Position numbers and translations under genes: made by a program. From assembly GCF_030547685.1 (NCBI RefSeq), contig NZ_JAUOQM010000048.1, positions 280,358-344,357 on the forward strand: a stretch of DNA of 64,000 bases. The letters are read 5' to 3'. The DNA is from Gilvimarinus sp. 2_MG-2023. Its GTDB lineage: Bacteria > Pseudomonadota > Gammaproteobacteria > Pseudomonadales > Cellvibrionaceae. Below, piece after piece: positions 46,431 through 54,806 of the stretch (position 1 is the first letter of the stretch; each line of letters opens with the position of its first letter). The notes under the pieces were generated by a model, which ran no database searches, was not told the origin of the DNA, and worked only from the letters and a program-made list of their open reading frames with translations.

Positions 46431-48131
46431 TTACTCATCTTTATTAATCCAGGATTTCACCACCTGAGCGACCCGGCCCGGATCCTCAGCAATCAGTCCT
46501 TTAATGGCGTTAAGCTGCTGCTCATAACCCTCTTCGGGCCCAGGTAAGGCAACCGCCCCCCCGGTTAGAGTGACAGAATCACTCGACATATCGCCGCCAA
46601 GGCCTGCATCTTCCAGTGCTTGTAACTGGCGCGCCTCTTCATCTTCGGCCGTTTCGGCCCCAGTGTTGGCGATGCTTTTCAGTATTGGGCGCAGCAAGCC
46701 AAATATTAACGCTAGGATCAGTAAAAAACCGGCCAAGGGCTTCACATAGGGCTGCAGCCACGCTTGTTGCCACCAAGGTACCTCAACCGCTTCCATTTGC
46801 CCATCATTACGCGCTGCAAAAGATGAATTAATCACCGTTACGCTGTCGCCGCGCGCCTCAGAAAAGCCCACTGCGTTCTGCACCAAGGTCACTAAACGAT
46901 CAATCTCTTGCGGCTCCCAGGCTGTGCGAACATTTTGTCCTTCGGCATCGACCGTCAATTTATCATCCAGCACCACCGCCACACTCAAGCGTTCAATATT
47001 ACCCTGCTGGCGACGGGTGTAACTGATGGTTCTATCCACCTCATAATTGCGGGTGACATCCTCGCGGCTGTGCTGAACCGGTGGTTCAGCTAAGGGCAGA
47101 CCAGTCGCCGGATCAATTTGCTCGGGTGCCTGACCATCGATCGGAGGCTGGTTCGTCAGCGCGCCGGGAATACCACCCAGAGTTTCGTCACCGGTACGGC
47201 GCTCATTTTGCAGATGCTCACTGCGCACCACCGGCTGCTCATCGTCATACACCTCTTGAGCCTGCTCAACAGCGGTGAAGTCCACATCGGCATTAATTTC
47301 TGCGCGAAAATTACCGCCGCCCAGTACCGGCTCTAAAATGCTATTAACTCGTTTTAACAGGCTCTCTTCCAACTGTTCAGTGTACTGTCTCTGCTTACCA
47401 GCCAGCTCCAGCTCGGGCGATTCATCCCCAGCCGACAACAAACTTCCATGCTGATCGATGACCGTCACATCTTCATAACTAAGCTCGGAGATACTAGAGG
47501 CCACTAGATTAGCGATGGCTTTCACTTGTCGCGGCGCCACGTCACGGCCGGGAAAAACTTCGAGAAATACGGATGCGCTGGGCTTTCTGGCATCGCGTAC
47601 AAAGACACTGCGCTTGGGAATGGCCAAGTGAACCCGAGCCGAACGCACGGTATGAATACTGGTTACAGTACGTGCCAGTTCCCCTTCTAAACTTCTGTGA
47701 TACCGGGCACTTTCTATAAACTGGCTAGTGCCTAATGCCTGCTCCTGCTCCAACAATTCAAAGCCGACCGATTGGGTATTGCCAATTCCCACTTCCGCCA
47801 GCTTTAAACGAGCGCTGTGTACCTCATCAGAAGTCACCAATAGAGCACCTGTAGAAGGCTCGATTTTATAATGAATTTGGTTCTGCTCTAAAATATCGAC
47901 CACTTGGGCGGAGTCGAGCCGATCGAGACTACCGTACAGAGGACGATATTCCTCACCCTGGCTCCAGAGCACCACATAAAAACCAATCGCTACCGATGCG
48001 GCTAAACCCACCATTAGCCCCACTTGGCGCAACAGCGTTAAACTGCTAAAACCCTCAACCAAATCATTGCCTCGGGCGGATTTGTCTGCACTGGGATCGG
48101 CTAAATCTGACATCGCTTGCTCTTCGGCCAT
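46431..48131 (-). CDS. fliF: Flagellar M-ring protein FliF
   Basis: FliF forms the MS-ring, the base on which the flagellum is built. The 566-residue protein has two membrane helices (about residues 35-55 and 435-455), YscJ-like ring-building domains between them (with 'VRSARVHLAIP' and 'SVFLEVFPGRDVAPRQVKAIANLVASS', in part VAPRQVKAIANLVA) and a cytoplasmic tail that binds FliG. It lies 14 nt after fliE. Confidence 0.97.
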   Translation of the reverse strand: MAEEQAMSDLADPSADKSARGNDLVEGFSSLTLLRQVGLMVGLAASVAIGFYVVLWSQGEEYRPLYGSLDRLDSAQVVDILEQNQIHYKIEPSTGALLVTSDEVHSARLKLAEVGIGNTQSVGFELLEQEQALGTSQFIESARYHRSLEGELARTVTSIHTVRSARVHLAIPKRSVFVRDARKPSASVFLEVFPGRDVAPRQVKAIANLVASSISELSYEDVTVIDQHGSLLSAGDESPELELAGKQRQYTEQLEESLLKRVNSILEPVLGGGNFRAEINADVDFTAVEQAQEVYDDEQPVVRSEHLQNERRTGDETLGGIPGALTNQPPIDGQAPEQIDPATGLPLAEPPVQHSREDVTRNYEVDRTISYTRRQQGNIERLSVAVVLDDKLTVDAEGQNVRTAWEPQEIDRLVTLVQNAVGFSEARGDSVTVINSSFAARNDGQMEAVEVPWWQQAWLQPYVKPLAGFLLILALIFGLLRPILKSIANTGAETAEDEEARQLQALEDAGLGGDMSSDSVTLTGGAVALPGPEEGYEQQLNAIKGLIAEDPGRVAQVVKSWINKDE

Positions 48132-48145
48132 GATGCGTTACTCCA

Positions 48146-48511
48146 TTAAATCGGCATGTTCATAATGTCGCGGTAGGCCTCTACCAACTTATTGCGTACT
48201 TGTAGCGCCGCCTCAAAAGAGACGCTGGCTTTTTGCGAAGCAATCATCACATCGGTAATGTCCACACTGGGGTCACCCTGCTGATATGCGTTAGCCAATT
48301 GTCCGGCGTTTTGTTGTACATCATTAACCGAGTTGACTGCCTGAGACATCATCTCGGCAAAGCCCGGCACCTGATTGGCCTGATTGACGCGCCCTGTCGA
48401 TTCAGTCGCGATACTTTCCTGCAGCCCTTGGGGCTTTTGAAAAGCCTGTGTTTGCGATTTGAGCGAACGCATCTCGTGCAGCAAATTATTGATGTCTACT
48501 CGATTACTCAT
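48146..48511 (-). CDS. fliE: Flagellar hook-basal body protein FliE
   Basis: FliE joins the MS-ring to the rod. The 121-residue protein is helical with a variable N-terminal half and the conserved C-terminal 'DVMIASQKASVSFEAALQVRNKLVEAYRDIM' segment (core VSFEAALQVRNKLV). It leads fliEFGHIJ, and an RpoN site lies 74 nt upstream. Confidence 0.95.
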   Translation of the reverse strand: MSNRVDINNLLHEMRSLKSQTQAFQKPQGLQESIATESTGRVNQANQVPGFAEMMSQAVNSVNDVQQNAGQLANAYQQGDPSVDITDVMIASQKASVSFEAALQVRNKLVEAYRDIMNMPI

Positions 48512-48584
48512 GTCGGTGCCATTTGGTGTCTATGTGTCGATTAATTGGCGGTTTACGGATAAAAACCGTCGTTATATTGAATAC

Positions 48585-48600
48585 TGCACAAAATGGGCCA
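48585..48600 (-). promoter_or_regulatory. RpoN (sigma-54) promoter of fliE
   Basis: The minus strand reads TGGCCCATTTTGTGCA: TGG and GC with exact 10-nt spacing, one mismatch in each box. It lies between the fleR terminator and fliE, where a promoter is required. Confidence 0.68.
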
Positions 48601-48644
48601 AGGTTTGCCGCCGGCAATTATTCACCGCCCTCAGCTCACGCGCA

Positions 48645-48677
48645 TAAAAAAACCGCCTCAGACACACTGAAGCGGTT
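48645..48677 (-). terminator. Rho-independent terminator of fleSR
   Basis: AACCGC (48651-48656) pairs with GCGGTT (48672-48677), extended by inner TCA/TGA pairs. On the minus strand seven or more T follow. It lies 27 nt past the fleR stop. Confidence 0.88.
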
Positions 48678-48703
48678 ATATAGCAGCAGCTGAAAACCTT
48701 CTC

Positions 48704-50167
48704 TTAAATATCCAGCGTTAAACCTTCCTCTTTTAATCGAGCAATTTTATAGCGTAAAGTTCGGGGGCTTATACCCAAAGTTTCAGCGGTTTTTTTGCGG
48801 CTACCTCGCTCGGTGATTAACGTTTGGCGAATAATTTCAAATTCACGCTGCTTTAAATCACTGCCGAGCACTGCGCCTGTGGAATCACTGCCAATATTCT
48901 CACGCAGGTCGCTTTCATTCTCGGCTGTCGCACTAGCGGCTGCCTCCCTCGCTGGAGCGGCGGCATGGCCATTTAATAAACTGGGTTTGGCACTGTAACA
49001 AGTGGTATCAATCAATCCCAAATCAGAATCGGTAATAACACGGCCCGGCTGAAGAATTAGCGCGCGCTGCATAATATTATCCAGCTCGCGCACATTGCCC
49101 GGCCAGCGATAATCCAATAGAGCCGCCTTGGCAAATTTATCCAGGGTGATAGCGCGGCGGTTTTGTTTTAAAGCGTGACGCTGCAGCAGTTTTTCTGCCA
49201 AAGGAACGATGTCTTCTGGTCGATCGCGCAGTGGCGCCCACTGCAGAGGTAAAATGCTGAGCCGGTAATATAAATCTTCGCGAAATTGCCCAGCCATTAC
49301 CGCCTCTCGCATATCGCGGTTAGAAGTGGCAATCACCCGCACATTCAGTTTAATGGTTTTTCGTCCACCTAAACGTTCCACTTCTCGCTCTTGCAAGACA
49401 CGCAATAATTTTGCCTGCAAGCCGATATCCATTTCCGAGATTTCATCCAACAGCAGTGTGCCACCATTGGCCTGCTCGAATTTTCCCGGAGCGCTAGCAT
49501 GTGCGCCGGTATAAGCGCCTTTCTCATGCCCGAACAATGTTGCCTCAAGCATATTTTCAGGAATTGCAGCGCAGTTAATGGCGACAAAAGGCTTGGCTGC
49601 CCGGGGAGAGTGGTTATGAATATAGCGTGCTAGCACCTCTTTACCGGTACCAGATTCGCCAATAATTAAGACGGTGGATTCAGATTGCGCAACGCGTTCG
49701 GCTAATTGTAATAATTGCTGACTGGCCTCAGATTGGGCCACTGGTTCATCGTCATCACAACCGCCCCCCTGCCCCACATGTTTGGCAACAATATTCAGTA
49801 ACGCGTCGGGCTCAAAGGGCTTAACCAAATAATCAACCGCGCCTTCTTTAATTGCCATCACCGAGTCAGAAATGCTGGCGTAAGCGGTAATCAATAAAAA
49901 GGGAATGTGCGGATAATCGGTCTTAACGTTTCTAAGCAAGTCGTAACCGGACAACTTACCCATATTGACATCGGATACGATCAATCGGATATCAGCTACA
50001 GTCTTTAAACGAATGAGCGCCTGCTCGGCGCAATCGGCCTCCAGTACCTCATAGCCTGCTAACTCCAGAGTATCCACCAAAGCTTCACGCAAACTTGGGT
50101 CATCTTCTGTCACCAAAACTTTGGCGCCAGTGACGTCTAGTGGGGCTATCACAGCGGTATCATTCAT
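48704..50167 (-). CDS. fleR: RpoN-dependent response regulator FleR
   Basis: FleR activates middle flagellar genes with RpoN after phosphorylation by FleS. The 487-residue protein has a receiver domain (phosphoacceptor Asp66 in VSDVNMGKLSG), an AAA+ domain with GESGTGKE at residues 170-177 and GAYTGA at 217-222 (sigma-54 contact loop, with Tyr in place of the commoner Phe), and a C-terminal Fis-type helix-turn-helix (KTAETLGISPRTLRYKI). I start at the ATG ending at 50167 with AGGTGAG ahead; the frame's earlier GTG is not needed. It lies 25 nt after fleS. Confidence 0.94.
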   Translation of the reverse strand: MNDTAVIAPLDVTGAKVLVTEDDPSLREALVDTLELAGYEVLEADCAEQALIRLKTVADIRLIVSDVNMGKLSGYDLLRNVKTDYPHIPFLLITAYASISDSVMAIKEGAVDYLVKPFEPDALLNIVAKHVGQGGGCDDDEPVAQSEASQQLLQLAERVAQSESTVLIIGESGTGKEVLARYIHNHSPRAAKPFVAINCAAIPENMLEATLFGHEKGAYTGAHASAPGKFEQANGGTLLLDEISEMDIGLQAKLLRVLQEREVERLGGRKTIKLNVRVIATSNRDMREAVMAGQFREDLYYRLSILPLQWAPLRDRPEDIVPLAEKLLQRHALKQNRRAITLDKFAKAALLDYRWPGNVRELDNIMQRALILQPGRVITDSDLGLIDTTCYSAKPSLLNGHAAAPAREAAASATAENESDLRENIGSDSTGAVLGSDLKQREFEIIRQTLITERGSRKKTAETLGISPRTLRYKIARLKEEGLTLDI

Positions 50168-50192
50168 TTTTCTCACCTAATCAAAAAATTAT

Positions 50193-51416
50193 TTAGCTGT
50201 TTACGGTAGCTTCTGCATCGCAGGGCAATAAAAGCGTGGCTTTTACGCCATCGCCTAGTTCTGATTGCAACCTAAAACGCCCGCCGTGAACTTTGGCTAC
50301 CGCCTTAACTACGGCAATCCCTAAGCCTGTGCCCTGCGATTTGGTCGTTACAAACAAATCGCCCAAGGTTGGCAACAATTGCGGATCGATACCGGGGCCG
50401 CTATCGCGAATTTCAATTGCCAGCCAAGGTCTCTGGTCGATATAAAACTGATTGAAGCGGATGCCTATTTTGGCCCGACTACCCACTGCCTGAATGGCGT
50501 TATTAACGAGATTAAGCAGTGCACTGACCAGCGCATCGCGATTACAATGCAAGTACGCATTAACCCCCTGTACATTCCACTCAACACAACTGTTGCTGCT
50601 TGATACAGGCACCTCCATCGCCTCGGCCAACTCCGCCTGTAATTCAGCAACACTACAAAGGTCTTGCACTGGCAATTCACCTTTTACAAACAGCAACATA
50701 TCTTGTACTTGCCGCTCCATATGCAGCAAACGGTTGGAGACCTTACCGGCAAACCCCTGTCTTTTCTCTTGTGTGAGGTTGTCGCGTTTTAAGTGATTGG
50801 CATAAAGCAGTGCAGCCGATAATGGCGTGCGAATTTGGTGGGCTAGAGCCGACACCATTTTACCCAGCGCCGATAATCGTTCGTGCTTGGCAAGCTCACC
50901 TTGAAGGCGCCGGGTTTCGGTCTGATCGGTTAATAGGATAATTTGCCCGTCGTCACCTAAATTGCGGGTGGCCAGACTGATTCGGCGGCCATCACTCAGT
51001 GATACTTCATGTCCATCATCTTGTTTGGGAGCAAAACTGCGGGCAATCACCACCCGCCAAAGCTCACCTTCCAGCGGCTCTCCTAACAAGTCAATGGCCG
51101 CTGGATTGCATTCGCGTACGTAACCGCGCGAGTCCAGCACCACAACCCCTCCGGGCAACACGTTGAGTAATCCTTCCAGACGGTGGGCAATACGTTCTTT
51201 TTCAGCCAACTCCTGCAAGCGTTGATGGGTGACCTCGGTCAGCTCTTCATTCAGCTCGGCTACGCGTAACTCTAGCTGGCGATAGGAATCGGTTAGCTGC
51301 TCAGACATATCGGAAAACATGGAAAAGGCTTCGGCCAGTGCCTGCGCCTTGTCTTTATGTGTCGACTCCGCCCCTGGGTGTCCGGGAAGCTGATGCACTT
51401 CGGCTTTTTTTGCCAT
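50193..51416 (-). CDS. fleS: Flagellar sensor histidine kinase FleS
   Basis: FleS phosphorylates FleR. The 407-residue protein has no membrane helix. It carries a coiled segment, a PAS domain (about residues 80-170), a HisKA domain with His193 (SALAHQIRTPLSAAL), and a GHKL ATPase domain (NLVNNAIQAVG, IRDSGPGIDPQLL, GTGLGIAVVKAV). I use the ATG ending at 51416, which agrees with Pseudomonas FleS length; the longer frame begins at TTG (51443). A clear RpoN site lies 68 nt upstream, as known for fleSR. Confidence 0.93.
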   Translation of the reverse strand: MAKKAEVHQLPGHPGAESTHKDKAQALAEAFSMFSDMSEQLTDSYRQLELRVAELNEELTEVTHQRLQELAEKERIAHRLEGLLNVLPGGVVVLDSRGYVRECNPAAIDLLGEPLEGELWRVVIARSFAPKQDDGHEVSLSDGRRISLATRNLGDDGQIILLTDQTETRRLQGELAKHERLSALGKMVSALAHQIRTPLSAALLYANHLKRDNLTQEKRQGFAGKVSNRLLHMERQVQDMLLFVKGELPVQDLCSVAELQAELAEAMEVPVSSSNSCVEWNVQGVNAYLHCNRDALVSALLNLVNNAIQAVGSRAKIGIRFNQFYIDQRPWLAIEIRDSGPGIDPQLLPTLGDLFVTTKSQGTGLGIAVVKAVAKVHGGRFRLQSELGDGVKATLLLPCDAEATVNS

Positions 51417-51483
51417 GAAATTTACCCAATGCCTTATGTTCAATGACGACTATCTGTCGTATCGGATGCGTTAGGTCTTTAAT

Positions 51484-51499
51484 TGCAATAGTGATGCCA
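51484..51499 (-). promoter_or_regulatory. RpoN (sigma-54) promoter of fleSR
   Basis: The minus strand reads TGGCATCACTATTGCA, with GG and GC 10 nt apart and only one mismatch to TGGCAC-N5-TTGCA. It is 68 nt before fleS. In Pseudomonas this operon is FleQ- and RpoN-dependent. Confidence 0.82.
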
Positions 51500-51811
51500 G
51501 CGCGAACAACCCTTTATATTCAAGCACTTAGAGACAACATTGGCAGGCTGGGTCAATTTTTTGGCTTAAAATGAGTTACACAGAGGGTTGAGTATTAAGG
51601 GAGTGCATTTTTGACATCCGGCAGGCTTCTCTAAACCTCCGGCATGGCCAGCGTGGCCTGTAGAGTGTCAATACTGTGTTTTGTCTCGACGACCAGAGTC
51701 TATACTTTGCCTGTGGCAATACACGATAGAGGGTTACTTCCAGCCTTGTTCTTCGGAGCTTCCATACAAGACTATACTCGTCTTAACCATCTTTTGATGG
51801 GTGGAGACACT

Positions 51812-51862
51812 ATGAAAAATAGCGCCCAGATTACAAACCACACTGAAAGCCCGAGTACGTAA
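51812..51862 (+). CDS. Possible 16-residue peptide
   Basis: ATG at 51812 opens a 16-codon frame (MKNSAQITNHTESPST) ending in TAA. GGTGGAG lies 5 nt ahead and partly overlaps a CCATC-TTTT-GATGG hairpin. I do not recognise the peptide. It is divergent from fleS and convergent with fleQ. It could be a leader peptide, part of a small RNA or chance. Confidence 0.2.
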   Translation: MKNSAQITNHTESPST

Positions 51863-51881
51863 GTGTTTTTCAACAGCTTGC

Positions 51882-51916
51882 TAGAAATAAGAGCCCATAA
51901 TTGTATTCAGGGCTCT
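51882..51916 (-). terminator. Rho-independent terminator of fleQ
   Basis: AGAGCCC (51890-51896) pairs with GGGCTCT (51910-51916). On the minus strand TTATTTCT follows. It lies 19 nt past the fleQ stop. Confidence 0.78.
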
Positions 51917-51934
51917 AGTGTTGGAGGGGTAAGA

Positions 51935-53371
51935 TCAACGCTGTAAATCGTATTTACGCATTTTTTCCACCAAGGTGGTACGTCGAATGGATAAACGCTC
52001 AGCAGCTCGAGCGACCACACCACCAGAGTCATTAAGGGCTTGCTGAATAAGCCCCTTTTCTAAACTGGTTAAATAATCACGCAAATCAATACCCTGATCC
52101 GGCAACAACGGCGTATCGCCCATACTGACCATGGTGGTGCTTTTGGCTTCTGGTTGCACTTGACCTGCGCCAAAGTCCTCCTCAAGGACATCGACATGGC
52201 GATATTTAACAGGTAGGTCTGTAACACCCGCCACTGCAAAGGGGTGCATAATTGCCATGCGCTCCACCAAGTTAGCCAGCTCGCGAATATTGCCGGACCA
52301 CTCATGGCGACAAAGAGATAAAATGGCCGCCGAATTAAATCGAACCGAGCCACGATTCTCACTCTCCATGCGCGAGACCAATTCATTCACCAATAGCGGG
52401 ATATCTTCGGCACGATCTTTTAGAGCAGGCAACTCTATAGGAAATACATTCAGGCGGTAATATAAGTCTTCGCGAAATTTACCTTCATCGATCATGGTTT
52501 CTAAATTGCGATGAGTAGCGGCGATAATGCGAACGTTAGTTGCAACGGTTTTATTACTACCAACGCGCTCGTAGCAACGCTCTTGCAGTACGCGCAGAAT
52601 TTTAACCTGCATGTTTAGAGGCATATCGCCAATTTCGTCCAAAAACAGAGTGCCGCCTTCGGCCAGCTCAAAACGGCCCGCACGGGCTGATATTGCTCCG
52701 GTAAAAGCCCCCTTTTCATGACCAAAGAGCTCACTTTCCAGCAACTCGGCAGGAATGGCGCCACAGTTCACTGGCACAAAAGGCTTTTCACGACGGTCGG
52801 AGTGATAGTGTAGATTGCGGGCCACGACTTCTTTTCCCGTGCCCGATTCACCGGTGATCAGTACCGACACTTCTTTGTCGGCAACCTGACTCATCATTTC
52901 GCGTACGTTTTGCACCTCGCGGCTAGTGCCAACTAAAGAGCGAAACAAATGCACCGGGCGCTGCTGGCTGTGTTTTTTATTGGCGCTTTGTGCCTCGCAA
53001 TACAAACGGGCTCGGTGTATTAAATCCAATAGAGGGTTGTAAGTCATGGCGACATCAATAGCACCAATCACTTTGCACTTTAAGAGAGGATCAAAGCCAT
53101 CGGTAACAGGCTTCTCACCAATCAACGCAATTGCAACTTCATCGTTCCAAGCGTGAATTTTCTCAACCAGAGACTCACCCCAATCCGTGCAATGTTCACT
53201 GATTAAAATCAACACATAATCGCCACCCTCTGGCTCTTGGGCGATATGCTCATCGAGGCCAGTGGTACTGATAAAGTGGCCTTCTTCCCCTAAAAAATCA
53301 AAAATCGCCCGAAACGTTGACGTGCGCTGTGCATCGTCTTCCAGGATCAAGAGTTTGTTATTTCGACACAT
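51935..53371 (-). CDS. fleQ: Flagellar master regulator FleQ
   Basis: FleQ is the RpoN enhancer-binding protein at the top of the Pseudomonas-type flagellar cascade and binds c-di-GMP to control polysaccharide genes. The 478-residue protein has an N-terminal FleQ receiver-like domain that lacks the phosphoacceptor Asp (segment YVLILISEH, residues 52-60). The AAA+ domain has GESGTGKE at 174-181 and GAFTGA at 221-226, and a Fis-type helix-turn-helix lies at the C-terminus ([20 protein letters not shown]). It is transcribed separately from fleSR, with its own terminator. Confidence 0.95.
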   Translation of the reverse strand: MCRNNKLLILEDDAQRTSTFRAIFDFLGEEGHFISTTGLDEHIAQEPEGGDYVLILISEHCTDWGESLVEKIHAWNDEVAIALIGEKPVTDGFDPLLKCKVIGAIDVAMTYNPLLDLIHRARLYCEAQSANKKHSQQRPVHLFRSLVGTSREVQNVREMMSQVADKEVSVLITGESGTGKEVVARNLHYHSDRREKPFVPVNCGAIPAELLESELFGHEKGAFTGAISARAGRFELAEGGTLFLDEIGDMPLNMQVKILRVLQERCYERVGSNKTVATNVRIIAATHRNLETMIDEGKFREDLYYRLNVFPIELPALKDRAEDIPLLVNELVSRMESENRGSVRFNSAAILSLCRHEWSGNIRELANLVERMAIMHPFAVAGVTDLPVKYRHVDVLEEDFGAGQVQPEAKSTTMVSMGDTPLLPDQGIDLRDYLTSLEKGLIQQALNDSGGVVARAAERLSIRRTTLVEKMRKYDLQR

Positions 53372-53455
53372 ACATCAACCACATGATCTGCAGGAACGGC
53401 TTTAGCTCCCTGTTTCACCAATCTGCACGTCAAAACTTCACGCACCCCTATTACA

Positions 53456-53484
53456 GGAATAGACGGCGTTTGAAGTTTAGTCAA
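53456..53484 (-). promoter_or_regulatory. Possible sigma-70 promoter of fleQ
   Basis: On the minus strand TTGACT (complement of 53479-53484) and TATTCC (complement of 53456-53461) are 17 nt apart, about 85 nt before the fleQ start. The -35 is good and the -10 poor. No RpoN site is present in this gap, which fits a sigma-70-driven master regulator. Confidence 0.35.
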
Positions 53485-53541
53485 ATAATTGACAGAAAAC
53501 AGGGGCAATCAGCGTAAAAACAATAGCTTAGGAGGATTATC

Positions 53542-53940
53542 TCAAGCTTTCCCTTCAGTCGCAATCCCATCCCAACCAGCTTTTAAGGTTTTTAGGAGAC
53601 GCCCGACCTCTTGCAACAACTCGGGGTTTTGATCGCGGGTTGCGTCGAACAAGCGAAATTCACAATACTGATACAAGCTATCCAGCTGGTTGGCGAGCTC
53701 GCCAGCCTGTTCGTCCAGGCTGTGACGTAAAGCGGCTACAATCTCAATAACACGACCAACTAATGCGCCCGACGACGCATAATCGGCTCGAGTCATCGAG
53801 ACTTCCGCCTGTTGGAGGCGAGTTAAGGCCCCTTCAAATAACAATTGGATTAAACGATGAGGGGACGCCGAGTTCACATCGACCTCGAGGCCGAGCTTGC
53901 GATATTGTGACGCCGCCTTGGTTCCGCTGTAACCTACCAT
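53542..53940 (-). CDS. Second FliS-family flagellin chaperone
   Basis: A 132-residue FliS homologue. It starts MVGYSGTKAASQYRKLGLEVDV, followed by the family motif SASPHRLIQLLFEGALTRL (compare 'SPHRLVQMLFEGAL' in the other copy) and ends in LKAGWDGIATEGKA. FliS binds the flagellin C-terminus to stop early polymerisation. I start at the ATG ending at 53940, where the FliS similarity begins; the frame runs on upstream into the previous gene. Its separate job, if any, is unknown; options are a second flagellin or another export client. Confidence 0.85.
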   Translation of the reverse strand: MVGYSGTKAASQYRKLGLEVDVNSASPHRLIQLLFEGALTRLQQAEVSMTRADYASSGALVGRVIEIVAALRHSLDEQAGELANQLDSLYQYCEFRLFDATRDQNPELLQEVGRLLKTLKAGWDGIATEGKA

Positions 53941-53962
53941 ACAGTCCTCGACTCCGAGCCGG

Positions 53963-54241
53963 TTAACCAACCGCTTTGCATTGCGCAAGGCGATTACATT
54001 CTTGTAGCATTTGCCGATAAACAGCCTTTAAGTCGCGCATGGCATCTAAGAGTGTAGCTTTGTCGGTGCCGTTGGCGCTAACCAGTGCGTCGAGCACTAC
54101 CGCACAGGTGTCGTCCAGCTGGCGCACACGGTGATAATCACCGCGCGCCAAGGCGCGGTACATATCCGCCTGTACTTGTTGTAACTGCTCCACGCCTAAA
54201 GGGCCCTGTAAAGACGGACGATCAATCAGCTGCAAGCTCAT
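53963..54241 (-). CDS. FliT-like flagellar chaperone
   Basis: A 92-residue, helical protein without strong motifs (LQQVQADMYRALARGDYHRV, in part, and a C-terminal helix LKAVYRQMLQECNRL). Size, helical nature and position between two fliS copies after fliD suggest FliT, which chaperones FliD. The sequence is too short and diverged for certainty. The start I use (ATG ending at 54241) is 2 nt after the fliS stop; the frame continues into fliS. Confidence 0.6.
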   Translation of the reverse strand: MSLQLIDRPSLQGPLGVEQLQQVQADMYRALARGDYHRVRQLDDTCAVVLDALVSANGTDKATLLDAMRDLKAVYRQMLQECNRLAQCKAVG

Positions 54242-54243
54242 TA

Positions 54244-54645
54244 CTACACTCCCGGCCCGGCGGAGATACCGTCCCAAGCCGTTTTAATTTCGCCTAATAA
54301 ACGTCCACACTCATCAAGCATAGCCGGATCACTTTGGCGATTGGCTTCTATTAATCTACGCGCAATATAATCGTACAACTGATCCAGGCTGGCTGAGAGA
54401 TCACCGCCTTCGGTGTCATTCAAGCTACCCTGCAAGCCTTGCACAATGTTTATGGCTTTTGAGATTTTCTCACCTCTGAGCGCAATATCGCTGCGTAACA
54501 TAGCCCCTTTTGCTTCGGCTATGCGCTGTAAAGCACCCTCAAAAAGCATTTGAACTAACCTATGAGGGGAGGCATCAACGACACTGGATTGAACGTTGAC
54601 TTGCTGGTACTGTTTGGCGGCAGCGCTGTAAGGACTCATACACAC
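54244..54645 (-). CDS. fliS: Flagellin export chaperone FliS
   Basis: FliS binds newly made flagellin and guides it to FlhA. The 133-residue protein starts with the usual MCMSPYSAAAKQYQQVNVQS segment and has SPHRLVQMLFEGALQRIAEAK and the C-terminal LGEIKTAWDGIS. It lies 161 nt after fliD and is presumably on the fliD transcript from the sigma-28 promoter. Confidence 0.93.
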   Translation of the reverse strand: MCMSPYSAAAKQYQQVNVQSSVVDASPHRLVQMLFEGALQRIAEAKGAMLRSDIALRGEKISKAINIVQGLQGSLNDTEGGDLSASLDQLYDYIARRLIEANRQSDPAMLDECGRLLGEIKTAWDGISAGPGV

Positions 54646-54806
54646 ACTCTCTGTTGCGGCTATTTAAGGTTTATCAAAGCTAAAGTGCTAACGGCTGCGG
54701 GCAATAAAACTTTAGTATCAACACTCTTTATTTCTAAACTATTTGTCAAATAATCGCCCACACATAAACACCCGATAGAGCCAAACGCTCTTTGCTGAAT
54801 AACCGC

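Larger units (their letters stand above)
51417..51934. other. fleQ-fleS intergenic region
   Basis: This 518-bp region contains the fleS RpoN promoter (51484-51499), the fleQ terminator (51882-51916), and in the centre (51600-51865) a plus-strand stretch with possible -10 boxes TATACT (51701 and 51773), a CCATC-TTTT-GATGG hairpin (51787-51800) and a 16-codon frame with a good ribosome site. No longer gene is convincing; a 72-codon plus-strand frame here has no family resemblance I recognise. Confidence 0.6.
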
